From Burkholderiales bacterium (GTDB lineage Bacteria; Pseudomonadota; Gammaproteobacteria; Burkholderiales; SG8-39): 64,000 nt of DNA. Below, one piece after another: positions 45,537-54,042 of this stretch. The DNA lies in the NCBI GenBank assembly GCA_026416295.1, contig JAOAFL010000058.1, positions 1 through 64,000 on the forward strand. The letters are read 5' to 3'. How positions within the stretch are numbered: the stretch's first letter is position 1; each line of letters starts with the position of its first letter. The translations under genes and the position numbers were made by a program. The notes beneath the pieces were generated by a model. It ran no database searches. It had not been told where the DNA came from and saw nothing but the letters and a program-made list of their open reading frames with translations.

Positions 45537-45554
45537 GCGTCATCGTTCGGTCAT
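45537..45554 (+). promoter_or_regulatory. Pho-box pair for ptxD
   Basis: GCGTCAT and CGGTCAT, 11 bases apart, oriented toward ptxD. The pair mirrors the ptxA site 14 bases away. Promoter-like bases follow (AACATTGTCC). The ATG of ptxD is 78 bases downstream. Confidence 0.6.
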
Positions 45555-45631
45555 CGGGTACGCGCAACATTGTCCCGTTGGCGAGGCGCGAGCGCGCCCC
45601 GCCGTCGCAGCGCCATAACGCAGGCTCCCGC

Positions 45632-46630
45632 ATGAATCGACCTGTCGTCCTCGTCACCCACCGCGTCTTTCCTGAAACGCTCGATTTGCTGAACGCGCGC
45701 TTCCAGGTGATCGCGAACCGCGACGAGGAGCCGCTTCCTCGAGCGGAGCTGCTTCGGCTCGCGAGCGGCGCCGATGCGATGCTCGCCTTCATGACCGATC
45801 GCGTCGATGCGGGATTTCTCGACGGATGTCCGCGGCTTCGAGTGGTCGCCTGCGCGCTCGCCGGTTACGACAACTTCGACGTGGAGGCCTGCACGCGCCG
45901 GGGCGTGTGGCTGACGGTCGTGCCCGATCTGCTGAGCGATCCGACCGCCGAGCTCGCGCTCGGTCTCGCGATCGGTCTGGCGCGTCACATCGCCACCGCC
46001 GACCGCATCGTGCGCGCCGGCCGGTTCTCGGGATGGCGCCCGAGGCTGTACGGCACGTCGCTCGACGCAAGCACCGTCGCGATCGTCGGGGGCGGGCGTC
46101 TCGGCCGCGCGATCGCGCGCAAGCTGCGCGGATTCGACTGCACCGTCCTCGTCTGCGACCCTCGTCCGAGCGAGGGCATGCCGGAAAACGCGCGCTACGC
46201 CCCGGCGGAGGAGGCGCTCGTCGGCGCGGATTTCGTGTTCCTCGCGGTTCCGCTCGAGGCGGCGACCGCGAAGATGGTGAACGCGTCGTGGCTCGAGCGA
46301 CTGAAGCCCGGGGCGCTGCTCGTCAACTGCGCGCGCGGCTCGGTCGTCGACGAGGCGGCCGTCGCCAGAGCGCTCGAAGCGGGCCGCCTCGGGGGCTACG
46401 CCGCCGACGTTTTCGCGTTCGAGGATTGGGCGCGTCCCGATCGGCCGGCGTACGTCCACCCGACGCTGCTCGAGCTTTCCGACCGCACCCTTTTCACCGC
46501 GCATCTCGGCTCGGCCGTCGCGCGCGCTCGCCGCGAGATCGAGCGCTACGCGGCGCTCGCGATCGTCGAGGCGCTGGACGGCGCCCGTCCGCGGGGCGCG
46601 GTGAACGTTCCGGCGCCTGCGGGCGCCTAG
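45632..46630 (+). CDS. ptxD: Phosphite dehydrogenase PtxD
   Basis: A 332-residue D-2-hydroxyacid dehydrogenase-family protein that follows PtxD along its length: VLVTHRVFPETLDLLNARF, MLAFMTDRVDAGFLDGCPRL, ACALAGYDNFDVEACTRRGV, then PDLLSDPTAELALGLAIGL. The NAD motif is IVGGGRLGRAIARKL with an acidic Asp (VCDPRP) favouring NAD. Catalytic Arg (NCARGSVVDEAAV), Glu (FAFEDWARPDRP) and His (FTAHLGSAV) are present. It oxidises phosphite to phosphate with NAD+. The Met at 45632 matches the family start. Confidence 0.93.
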   Translation: MNRPVVLVTHRVFPETLDLLNARFQVIANRDEEPLPRAELLRLASGADAMLAFMTDRVDAGFLDGCPRLRVVACALAGYDNFDVEACTRRGVWLTVVPDLLSDPTAELALGLAIGLARHIATADRIVRAGRFSGWRPRLYGTSLDASTVAIVGGGRLGRAIARKLRGFDCTVLVCDPRPSEGMPENARYAPAEEALVGADFVFLAVPLEAATAKMVNASWLERLKPGALLVNCARGSVVDEAAVARALEAGRLGGYAADVFAFEDWARPDRPAYVHPTLLELSDRTLFTAHLGSAVARARREIERYAALAIVEALDGARPRGAVNVPAPAGA

Positions 46631-46664
46631 GCCGCACCCGGCCCCGCTGCTTCGGCGTTGTCGG

Positions 46665-47474
46665 CTACTTCAGTCGACGCCGTAACCAGGCGCCGAGGCT
46701 GTCGACGACGACGACGCAGCCGAGGATGGTGAGAAGCAGCGCCGAAACCTCCGCGTAGGAGATCAGGCGCAGCGCCGCCATCAGTTCGAAACCGATTCCG
46801 CCCGCACCGACGATGCCGAGCACGGCGGAGGCCCGGAAGTGGTACTCCCAGCGATAGATCGTGATGTCGGCGAGCTGCGGCAGCACCTGCGGAAGCACCG
46901 CGTGCGTGATCACCTGAAAACGCGTCGCACCGGCCGCAGCCGCCGCCTCGAGGGGCTTCGGATCCACATGCTCGATCGCCTCGGCGTAAAACTTCGCCAC
47001 CATGCCGGTCGAGTGCAGCGCGAGCGCGAGCACCCCCGGCAGCGCGCCGAACCCGACCGCCGCGACCAGAATCACCCCGAAAATGATTTCCGGTACCGAG
47101 CGCAAGGCAGCGAGCAGCGTGCGCGCCGCGTAGTACACCGCGCCGCCGGGCGAAGTGTTCGAGGCCGCGAGCAGCGCGAGCGGCAGCGACAGCGCCACCG
47201 CGAGCGCCGTGCCCGCGACCGACATCGCCAACGTCTCCCCAAGCGGCCGCACCCAGGCGCGCCAGCGGCTGAAGTCGGGCGGCACCATCTCGCGGGCGAG
47301 CTGAGCGATCGCCGCGCCGCCCTCGACATAGCGGCGCAGGTCGAAAAACCCTGTGACCGCGAGCGAGACGACGCACACGAGCAGCACTGCCCCCGCGAGC
47401 CGCGCGCGCGCAAGGTTGCGTCGGCGAGCGCTCGCGAGAATCGCGTCGTAGTGTGCGGCCGCGCCGGTCGTCAT
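46665..47474 (-). CDS. ptxC: Phosphite ABC transporter permease PtxC
   Basis: A 269-residue PhnE-family permease with about six hydrophobic segments, AKFYAEAIEHVDPKPLEAAA, and VLPQVLPQLADITIYRWEYH followed by FRASAVLGIVGAGGIGFELM. It differs from the phnE gene at 35.4 kb. Its start overlaps the ptxB stop. It converges with ptxD, with 34 bases between stops. Confidence 0.9.
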   Translation of the reverse strand: MTTGAAAHYDAILASARRRNLARARLAGAVLLVCVVSLAVTGFFDLRRYVEGGAAIAQLAREMVPPDFSRWRAWVRPLGETLAMSVAGTALAVALSLPLALLAASNTSPGGAVYYAARTLLAALRSVPEIIFGVILVAAVGFGALPGVLALALHSTGMVAKFYAEAIEHVDPKPLEAAAAAGATRFQVITHAVLPQVLPQLADITIYRWEYHFRASAVLGIVGAGGIGFELMAALRLISYAEVSALLLTILGCVVVVDSLGAWLRRRLK

Positions 47475-48346
47475 TTCATCTTCGTCAGATCGATGTTGAG
47501 GATGCGTGCCGTCTCGCGCAGCACGTCGTACGCACGATCGTCGGTCGGGGCAAAGCCCTCGACCCGAAACGCCCGGAGCACCTCCCGGTCCTTCATCTCG
47601 AGGAAGGCCGCGCGCAGCGCCTGCTTCAGTTCAGGGGCGAGGTAGCCCTGCATGGTGACGGGATAGTTCGGAATCGGATCGGAAAGCGCGATCTGGACCA
47701 GGCGCGCGCTGTCGATCGTCTTGCGTTCGACGAGCTGTCGGTAAATCTGCTCCGAGAGCGCGCCGGCCGGAACCTGTCCCACCTGGACTGCTCGCGCCAC
47801 CGCGTCGTGCGTGCCGAGATGCACGACCTTGTAGTCGCGGTCTCCGACCAGATCGGCTTTGCTGAGAAGAAAAGCCCGGGGAACGAGATGACTCGAGGTC
47901 GACGCCTGATCGCCGAAGGCAAAAGCGCGGCCGCGGATATCGGCCAGCGTCTTCACCGGACCGCCCGCGGTCGCGATCAGAATCGACCGATACGTCGGCT
48001 CGCCGCGCTCGACGCCGACCGCGAAGGGTTCGATGCCGGGCGCCTTCGACTTCGCGAGCACATAGGAGAACCCGCCGAAGTATCCCACCTCGATCCGGCC
48101 GAAGCGCATCGCTTCGATCATCGACGAATAGTCCGTGGTCACCACGATCTCGATGTCCTTTTTCAACCTTTGCTCGAGGTAGGCCTTGAGCGGCTGCGCG
48201 TTGCGGATCAACGTCGAGGCGTTCTCGTCGGGCAGCAGCGCGACCCGCAGTTTCTCGGGATCGGCCCTCTGTGCCCACGCGGCGCCGAAGGCCCCGCAGG
48301 CGATCAGCGCACAGGCAATCCACCTCGCAAAAGTGCATCGTGTCAT
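47471..48346 (-). CDS. ptxB: Phosphite-binding protein PtxB
   Basis: A 291-residue exported binding protein: signal peptide through FGAAWAQ, then KLRVALLPDENASTLIRNAQ, VVTTDYSSMIEAMRFGRIEV, YFGGFSYVLAKSKAP and FGDQASTSSHLVPRAFLLSK, close to PtxB of known phosphite systems. GGAGG lies 5 bases before the ATG at 48346, which decides this start over the longer ORF. It delivers phosphite to PtxC and PtxA. Confidence 0.92.
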   Translation of the reverse strand: MTRCTFARWIACALIACGAFGAAWAQRADPEKLRVALLPDENASTLIRNAQPLKAYLEQRLKKDIEIVVTTDYSSMIEAMRFGRIEVGYFGGFSYVLAKSKAPGIEPFAVGVERGEPTYRSILIATAGGPVKTLADIRGRAFAFGDQASTSSHLVPRAFLLSKADLVGDRDYKVVHLGTHDAVARAVQVGQVPAGALSEQIYRQLVERKTIDSARLVQIALSDPIPNYPVTMQGYLAPELKQALRAAFLEMKDREVLRAFRVEGFAPTDDRAYDVLRETARILNIDLTKMK

Positions 48347-48559
48347 CGGTTCCTCCAAGCCGTCATGGCGTTCGAAAGATTCGAAGGCGGCAGCGACGGC
48401 GAACGGGCCTTTCCGAACCGGACTGGCCGGTGAGCAGAGCGGCACCCCCGCGCGTCGCTCGCCGAAGGCGCGCGCGTCGGCGTCCATCCGCCCGAGGGCG
48501 CCCCGAACGGCGGCCGCTGCGCGCACATGATCTTCTTTTTCAGAGTGTGAAGCGAGGGC

Positions 48560-48588
48560 GTGACGCCGCGTTGACAGCGCGGTGACAG
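48560..48588 (-). promoter_or_regulatory. Three-unit Pho box upstream of ptxB
   Basis: GTGACGC, TTGACAG and GTGACAG start exactly 11 bases apart on +; toward ptxB they read CTGTCAC, CTGTCAA and GCGTCAC. It is one of the best PhoB-site matches in the window. It lies 214 bases before the ATG, implying a long leader. Confidence 0.78.
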
Positions 48589-48693
48589 TCGGAAGTCACG
48601 CGCCCGAAGGACGAGGCCCGGGTGCGCGCTCCCGGGCTGCGCGGTCGAATTGCACCGTTACTTTCGCGCGCCGCGCGCCGTGAGGCGCGCCGC

Positions 48694-50829
48694 CTACGCG
48701 TTCGCCATGCCGGCCATCTCGCCCGCCTCGAGGCGCCGCTCGCGCGGCCAGTCGAGCGTGCCGAGCCGCGCGAGCAGCTCCTCCTGCACGCCCCGCGCGC
48801 GGCCGCGGCGCGGCGCGCGCTCGTAGCCGCCCTCGGCGTTCATCAGCCAGCTCTGCGCGCTGTCCTCCAGATAGGCCTCGAGCCCCTCGCGCACGACGCG
48901 CGCCTTCAGCGCCGGATCGAGCACCGGAAACGCGATCTCGATGCGGCGGAAGAAATTGCGGTCCATCCAGTCGGCGCTCGCGAGATAGACGTCCTCGGCG
49001 CCGTCGTTCGCGAAGAAGAACACCCGCGCGTGCTCGAGAAACCGCCCGACCACCGAGCGCACGCGGATGTTGTCCGAGAGCCCGGGCACGCCGGGCCGCA
49101 GCGCGCACGCCCCGCGCACGACGAGGTCCACCTGCACGCCCGCCTGCGAGGCGGCGTAGAGCTCCTCGATCAGCTCGGGCTCGAGCAGCGCGTTCATCTT
49201 CGCCGCGATGCGCGCCGGCCGGCCTTCCTTCGCGATGCGCGCCTCGTTCCTCACCGCGGCCACCAGCCGCCGGTGCAGCGTGAAAGGCGACATCCACAGG
49301 TGCTTCATGCGGCTCGCGCGCCCGAGGCCGGTCAACTGCTTGAACACTTCGCTCACCTCGGCGGTAATCTCCTCGTGCGCGGTGAGCAGCCCGAAGTCGG
49401 TGTACTGGCGCGCGGTCCGAAGGTGATAGTTGCCGGTGGCAAGATGTGCGTAGCGGCGCAGCACCGGTCCCGAAGGCCCCTCCTCGCGGCGCACGACGAG
49501 CGCCATCTTCGCGTGGGTCTTGTGCCCGACCACCCCGTAGACGACGTGCGCGCCCGCTTCCTCCAGACGCGCCGCCCAGCCGATGTTCGCCTCCTCGTCG
49601 AAGCGCGCCATCAGCTCGACGACCACCGTGACCTCTTTTCCGCGGCGCGCGGCCTCGATCAGGATCTCCATCAGCTCCGAGTCGGTGCCGGTGCGGTACA
49701 CCGTCTGCTTGATCGCGATCACGCGGGAATCGGTGACCGCGGTGCGCATCAGCTCCACCACCGGCGCAAACGACTGGTACGGGTGGTGCAGCAGGATGTC
49801 GCCCGAGCGCAGCGCCGCGTAGATGTCGCGCTCGCGCGCGAGCGGCTCGGGCAGGCCGGGGCGAAACGGCGGATAGAGCAGATCGGGCCGCTCGACCTGC
49901 TCGGGCACCTCGCGCAGCCGGTACAGGTTCACCGGCCCGTCGACGCGATAGAGGTCCAGCGCGCCGAGGTTGAACTGCTGCAGCAGGAAGTCGGCGACCT
50001 CGGCGGGGCAGCTCTCGGCCACTTCCAGCCGCACCGCGTCGCCGAAGTGACGGTGCAGCAGCTCGCTCTGCACCGCGAGCCGCAGGTTCTTGATCTCCTC
50101 CTCGTCGACGAACAGGTCGGAGTTGCGCGTCACGCGGAACTGGTGGCAGCCCTTTACCTCCATGCCGGCGAACAGCTCGTCCATGTGCGCGTGCAGGATC
50201 GAGGAGAGGAACACGAACGCGAACGGGGCACCGGCGACCTCGGCCGGCAGGCGAATGAGCCGCGGCAGCGCGCGCGGCGCCTGCACGATCGCGTGGCGCG
50301 ACTTGCGCCCGAAGGCGTCGCGCCCGGCGAGCTCGATCGCGAAGTTGAGGCTCTTGTTGTAGACGCGCGGAAACGGGTGCGCCGGATCGAGCCCGATCGG
50401 CGTGAGCACCGGCAGCAGCTCCCGCTCGAAATAGTCGCGCAGCCAGGCGCGCTGCGCCTCGGTCCATTGCTCGCGCCGCGGAAAGACGATGCCCTCGCGC
50501 GCGAGCGCCGGCAGCAGCACTTCGTTCAGCAGTCGGTACTGCTCGGCCACCAGCGCGTGCGCCTCGGCCGAGACCGCCTCGAACACCTCGGCCGGCGAGC
50601 GTCCGTCGGGGCCGGCGACCTTCACGCCGAGCCGGATCTGCTCCTTCAGCCCCGCGACGCGGATCTCGAAGAATTCGTCGAGGTTGGACGAGACGATCGT
50701 GAGAAAGCGCAGCCGCTCGAGCAGCGGCACCGCGTCGTCGGCCGCGAGCGCGAGCACGCGCCGGTTGAACGCGAGCACGCCGAGCTCGCGGTTGAGGAAA
50801 TGCGACGGCGGCAGTGCCTTGCGGGTCAT
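48694..50829 (-). CDS. ppk1: Polyphosphate kinase 1
   Basis: A 711-residue PPK1, the usual length. Motifs: FLNRELGVLAFNRRVL at the N-terminus, VIAIKQTVYRTGTDSELMEI, the autophosphorylated His region VVGHKTHAKMALVVRREEG, LATGNYHLRTARQYTDFGLL, and VVGRFLEHARVFFFANDG near the second conserved His. It makes polyphosphate from ATP reversibly. It is divergent from ppx and has a two-unit Pho box 60 bases upstream. Confidence 0.96.
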   Translation of the reverse strand: MTRKALPPSHFLNRELGVLAFNRRVLALAADDAVPLLERLRFLTIVSSNLDEFFEIRVAGLKEQIRLGVKVAGPDGRSPAEVFEAVSAEAHALVAEQYRLLNEVLLPALAREGIVFPRREQWTEAQRAWLRDYFERELLPVLTPIGLDPAHPFPRVYNKSLNFAIELAGRDAFGRKSRHAIVQAPRALPRLIRLPAEVAGAPFAFVFLSSILHAHMDELFAGMEVKGCHQFRVTRNSDLFVDEEEIKNLRLAVQSELLHRHFGDAVRLEVAESCPAEVADFLLQQFNLGALDLYRVDGPVNLYRLREVPEQVERPDLLYPPFRPGLPEPLARERDIYAALRSGDILLHHPYQSFAPVVELMRTAVTDSRVIAIKQTVYRTGTDSELMEILIEAARRGKEVTVVVELMARFDEEANIGWAARLEEAGAHVVYGVVGHKTHAKMALVVRREEGPSGPVLRRYAHLATGNYHLRTARQYTDFGLLTAHEEITAEVSEVFKQLTGLGRASRMKHLWMSPFTLHRRLVAAVRNEARIAKEGRPARIAAKMNALLEPELIEELYAASQAGVQVDLVVRGACALRPGVPGLSDNIRVRSVVGRFLEHARVFFFANDGAEDVYLASADWMDRNFFRRIEIAFPVLDPALKARVVREGLEAYLEDSAQSWLMNAEGGYERAPRRGRARGVQEELLARLGTLDWPRERRLEAGEMAGMANA

Positions 50830-50888
50830 CGACGGAACCGCCCGCGGACAGACGCGGGCCAGCGTGCCCGGTATTCTATTGCCGCGAG

Positions 50889-50906
50889 ATGACGCGCATG
50901 TGACGG
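50889..50906 (-). promoter_or_regulatory. Pho-box pair in the ppk1-ppx divergent region
   Basis: ATGACGC and GTGACGG start 11 bases apart in the orientation used for minus-strand genes, so they serve ppk1. A third unit at the next 11-base step is not conserved. The pair is 60 bases from the ppk1 ATG and 40 from ppx. Confidence 0.5.
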
Positions 50907-50945
50907 CGGTTTGCGCCGCACAGACCGCGGTGCTAACGTGTCCGC

Positions 50946-52460
50946 ATGACCCGGCCCGACGTGCTCGCGGCGGTCGACCTCGGCTCGAACAGCTTTCACC
51001 TGCTGGTCGGTCGGGTCGCCGACGGCGTCGTCTATCCGCTCGACACCGTGCGCGAGCCGGTGCGCCTCGGTGCGGGGCTCGGCGCCGACAAGCGGCTCGA
51101 TCGGGCGACGCAGCTGCGAGCGCTGGAAGCGCTCGCGCGCATCGGCGAGCGGCTGCGCGGCATGCCGCGCGAGGCGGTGCGCGCGGTCGGCACCAACGCC
51201 TTGCGCGTGGCGAAGAACGCGCCCCAGTTCCTGCGCGAGGCGCGCCGCGCGCTCGGCTTTCCGATCGAGGTGATCGCCGGGCGCGAGGAGGCGCGGCTCA
51301 TCTATATCGGCGTCACGCATACGCTGCCGCCGGCGGCGCACCGGCGCCTGGTGGTCGACATCGGCGGCGGCTCGACCGAGCTCATCATCGGCACGGGACT
51401 CGAGCCGCAGCTCACCGAATCGCTCTACGTCGGCTGCGTGAGCGCGAGCCTGCGCTTCTTTCCCGACGGGCGCGTGGACAAGGCGCGCATGAAGGCGGCC
51501 GAAATGGCGGCGCGCCAGGAACTGGCGGCGGTCGCCGGCGCCTACCGCGCGCACGGCTGGCAGGAAGCGGTCGGCGCCTCCGGCACCATCCGCGCGATCG
51601 AGGCGATCCTCGCCGCGCACGGCTGGTCCGGGGAAGGCGTCACGCGCGAAGGCCTGGAACGGCTGCGCGCGGCGCTCATCAAGCACGAGCGCGCCGACCC
51701 GGCGCGCATCGCCGGTCTGCGGCCGGGCCGCGCGCCGGTGCTGCCCGGCGGCGTCGCGATCCTGCGCGCGGTGCTGGATGAGCTCGGCGTCGAGCGCATG
51801 CGCGTCGCCGAAGGCGCGCTGCGCCACGGCGTGCTCTACGATCTCCTCGGTCGCGTCGAGCAGCGCGACGTGCGCGCGGCCACCGTCGCGCAGCTGATCG
51901 AGCGCTATCACGTCGATCCGGGCCAGGGCGAGCGGGTGCGCGCGCTCGCGCTGCGCATCTTCGATCAGCTGGAGCCCGAGCGCCGCGGCGCCGAGCACGA
52001 GGCCGACCGGCTGCTGCTCGGCTGGGCGGGCCAACTGGCCGAAATCGGCCTTTCGATCGAGCACTCGCAGTACCACAAGCATTCGGCCTACATCCTCGCC
52101 AACGCCGACCTGCCGGGCTTTTCGCGCATGGAGCAGGCGCGACTTGCGCGCCTCGTGCTCGCGCATCGCGGCAAGCTCGCCAAGGTGCGCGACGCCGACA
52201 TGGACGCCGCGGACTGGCGCATGGTGTTCGCGCTTCGCCTCGCCGCGTTGCTGCTGCGCCGCCGCGCCGAGATCGAGCTGCCGCCGCTGCGCGTTTCGGC
52301 CGACGACGAGGGTTTTGCGCTCGCGCTGCCCGAGGACTGGCTCGAGCGCAACCCGTTGTCGGCGGCGGCGCTCGAATCGGAAGCCGGCTACTGGCGCGCG
52401 GTCGGCATGAAGTTCGCCGTCGCCGCGCTCTCGGACCGGCGCGCGCTCGCCTCAGCGTAG
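50946..52460 (+). CDS. ppx: Exopolyphosphatase / guanosine pentaphosphate phosphatase family
   Basis: A 504-residue ASKHA-fold protein: AAVDLGSNSFHLLVGRVADG, AVGTNALRVAKNAPQFLREA, AGREEARLIYIGVTH, VDIGGGSTELIIGTGLEPQL and EAVGASGTIRAIEAIL. The C-terminal HD-like half has EHEADRLLLGWAGQLAEIGL and SIEHSQYHKHSAYIL. It degrades polyphosphate, opposing Ppk1; some members also hydrolyse pppGpp. Confidence 0.95.
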   Translation: MTRPDVLAAVDLGSNSFHLLVGRVADGVVYPLDTVREPVRLGAGLGADKRLDRATQLRALEALARIGERLRGMPREAVRAVGTNALRVAKNAPQFLREARRALGFPIEVIAGREEARLIYIGVTHTLPPAAHRRLVVDIGGGSTELIIGTGLEPQLTESLYVGCVSASLRFFPDGRVDKARMKAAEMAARQELAAVAGAYRAHGWQEAVGASGTIRAIEAILAAHGWSGEGVTREGLERLRAALIKHERADPARIAGLRPGRAPVLPGGVAILRAVLDELGVERMRVAEGALRHGVLYDLLGRVEQRDVRAATVAQLIERYHVDPGQGERVRALALRIFDQLEPERRGAEHEADRLLLGWAGQLAEIGLSIEHSQYHKHSAYILANADLPGFSRMEQARLARLVLAHRGKLAKVRDADMDAADWRMVFALRLAALLLRRRAEIELPPLRVSADDEGFALALPEDWLERNPLSAAALESEAGYWRAVGMKFAVAALSDRRALASA

Positions 52461-52522
52461 CGCTCGCGCGGCGGCCGCGCGGCGCGAGGATGCTAAACTG
52501 CGGGCTCCAGTCCCGCGCACCG

Positions 52523-52876
52523 ATGAACCTGCGCAATTTCGGCGCCCGCCTCGCGGCGCTCCTCGGCGCCTGCGCGATCGCGCTTCAGACGCTGTGGCCG
52601 CTCGCCGGCGCAAGCGCCGCTCCCCGCGCGCCGACATTGGAGCTTTGCGCCCCCGAGAGCGGCTCGCCGGCGCAGCAGGCGCCCGCCGAAGGACACAGCC
52701 TCTGCGCGCTCTGCCTCGTCGGATGCGAGCGCGCGGCGGCGGCGCCGAACGCGAAGGCGGAAGCGGCGCAGCCGCCGCACCGCTCGAGCGAGGGCGCGGC
52801 GCTCGCGCGCGCCGCGCCCCGCGAGCCGCAGCTGCACGGCGCCCCGCGCCCGAGGGCCCCGCCCGCTCGCGCCTGA
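52523..52876 (+). CDS. DUF2946-like small exported protein
   Basis: A 117-residue protein with an N-terminal hydrophobic segment (LAALLGACAIALQTLWPLAG) and cysteines in LCAPESGSPAQQ and HSLCALCLVGCERAAA, resembling DUF2946 proteins that accompany copper genes. The C-terminal third is Ala/Arg/Pro-rich. The Met at 52523 (MNLRNFGARLAALLG) is chosen. It lies before SCO1 and PCuAC on the same strand, suggesting copper handling for cytochrome oxidase assembly. Confidence 0.6.
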   Translation: MNLRNFGARLAALLGACAIALQTLWPLAGASAAPRAPTLELCAPESGSPAQQAPAEGHSLCALCLVGCERAAAAPNAKAEAAQPPHRSSEGAALARAAPREPQLHGAPRPRAPPARA

Positions 52877-52948
52877 ACGAATCGGGTCTGCGCGCCGGGC
52901 GTGGCCGGCGCGCCGGCCTTGGGGTTCATCGACGTCGAGCGAGGTACG

Positions 52949-53527
52949 GTGGCGAGGTTATCCGCGATATTCGTTCTGGTCGTCGCGCTCGCGGGCTGCA
53001 GCCCGCAGGCCGAGCGCTTCTACGGCACGGACCTTACCGGGGTCCAGTGGGGACGGGAGCTCGTTCTCCAGGATCCCGACGGCCGCACGCGCTCGCTCGC
53101 CGACTTCCGCGGCAAGGTGGTCGCCGTGTTCTTCGGCTTCGTGCTCTGCCCCGATGTATGCCCGACGGCGCTCGCGCGGGCCGCCGAGGCGAAGAAGCGG
53201 CTCGGCGCCGACGGCGAGCGGCTGCAGGTCGTCTTCGTCACCGTCGATCCGGAGCGCGACAGCGCGGAGCTGCTGCGGCAGTACACCGCCGCGTTCGACC
53301 CGTCGTTCCTCGGCCTGCGCGGCAGCGCCGAGGAAACGCGTCGCGTCGCCGCCGAATTCAAGGTGTTCTACGAGAAGGTCCCCTCCGGCAGCTCCTACAC
53401 GGTGAACCACAGCACCCTCACCTACCTGTTCGACACCCAGGGCAGGCTGCGTGTCGGCGTTCCCCACGCGATGAGCGCCGAGCAGCTCGCCCACGACATC
53501 CGCCTGCTCCTCAAGCAGGCCTCGTGA
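52949..53527 (+). CDS. SCO1/SenC copper chaperone, lipoprotein
   Basis: A 192-residue protein from GTG with lipobox VVALAGC and the SCO metal site: FGFVLCPDVCPTALARAA and the distal His in YTVNHSTLTYLFDTQGRL. SCO proteins deliver copper to the CuA site of cytochrome c oxidase. A GAGCGAGG sequence upstream fits a ribosome site. The longer ORF-track start has no signal peptide and is rejected. Confidence 0.92.
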   Translation: MARLSAIFVLVVALAGCSPQAERFYGTDLTGVQWGRELVLQDPDGRTRSLADFRGKVVAVFFGFVLCPDVCPTALARAAEAKKRLGADGERLQVVFVTVDPERDSAELLRQYTAAFDPSFLGLRGSAEETRRVAAEFKVFYEKVPSGSSYTVNHSTLTYLFDTQGRLRVGVPHAMSAEQLAHDIRLLLKQAS

Positions 53528-53549
53528 ACGAATCTTCAAGGAGATGCCC

Positions 53550-54014
53550 ATGAAGCGAATTGTCTTCGCCTCGTTTTTCTGTCTCGCTGCCACCGCCGCG
53601 TCCGCTCAGGTGACGGTCAAGGACCCGTGGGTGCGCGCGACCGTCCCCGCGCAGAAGGCGACCGGCGCCTTCATGAAGCTCGAATCGGGCGAGGACGCAC
53701 GGCTGGTTGCCGCGAGCTCGCCGGTCGCCAGCGTCGTCGAGCTGCACGAGACGGTGATGGAGGGCGACAAGATGAGGATGCGCGCGGTGCCCTCGATCGC
53801 CATTCCGGCGGGCAAGGGCGCAGAGCTGCGTCCCGGTGGCCATCACGTGATGCTGATGGACCTGAAAGGCCAGATCAAGGAAGGCGACGCCGTTCCGCTC
53901 AGCCTTACCTTCGAGACGAAGGACGGCAAGCGCCAGACAGTGGAGCTGAAGGCGCCGGCGCGGCCGCTCAAGACCATGCCGGGCCACGACGAGCCGGCGA
54001 TGAAGAAGCATTGA
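53550..54014 (+). CDS. PCu(A)C periplasmic copper chaperone
   Basis: A 154-residue exported protein: signal peptide through ATAASAQ, then VTVKDPWVRATVPAQKATGA and the copper ligands ELHETVMEGDKMRMRAV and RPGGHHVMLMDLKG (H-x10-M and H-x-M type). It ends with a His/Met tail, MPGHDEPAMKKH. It acts with SCO1 in loading CuA. AAGGAG six bases before the ATG at 53550 decides the start. Confidence 0.93.
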   Translation: MKRIVFASFFCLAATAASAQVTVKDPWVRATVPAQKATGAFMKLESGEDARLVAASSPVASVVELHETVMEGDKMRMRAVPSIAIPAGKGAELRPGGHHVMLMDLKGQIKEGDAVPLSLTFETKDGKRQTVELKAPARPLKTMPGHDEPAMKKH

Positions 54015-54042
54015 CGGGCGGCGCGGGCGCGCCGCGCCCGCG

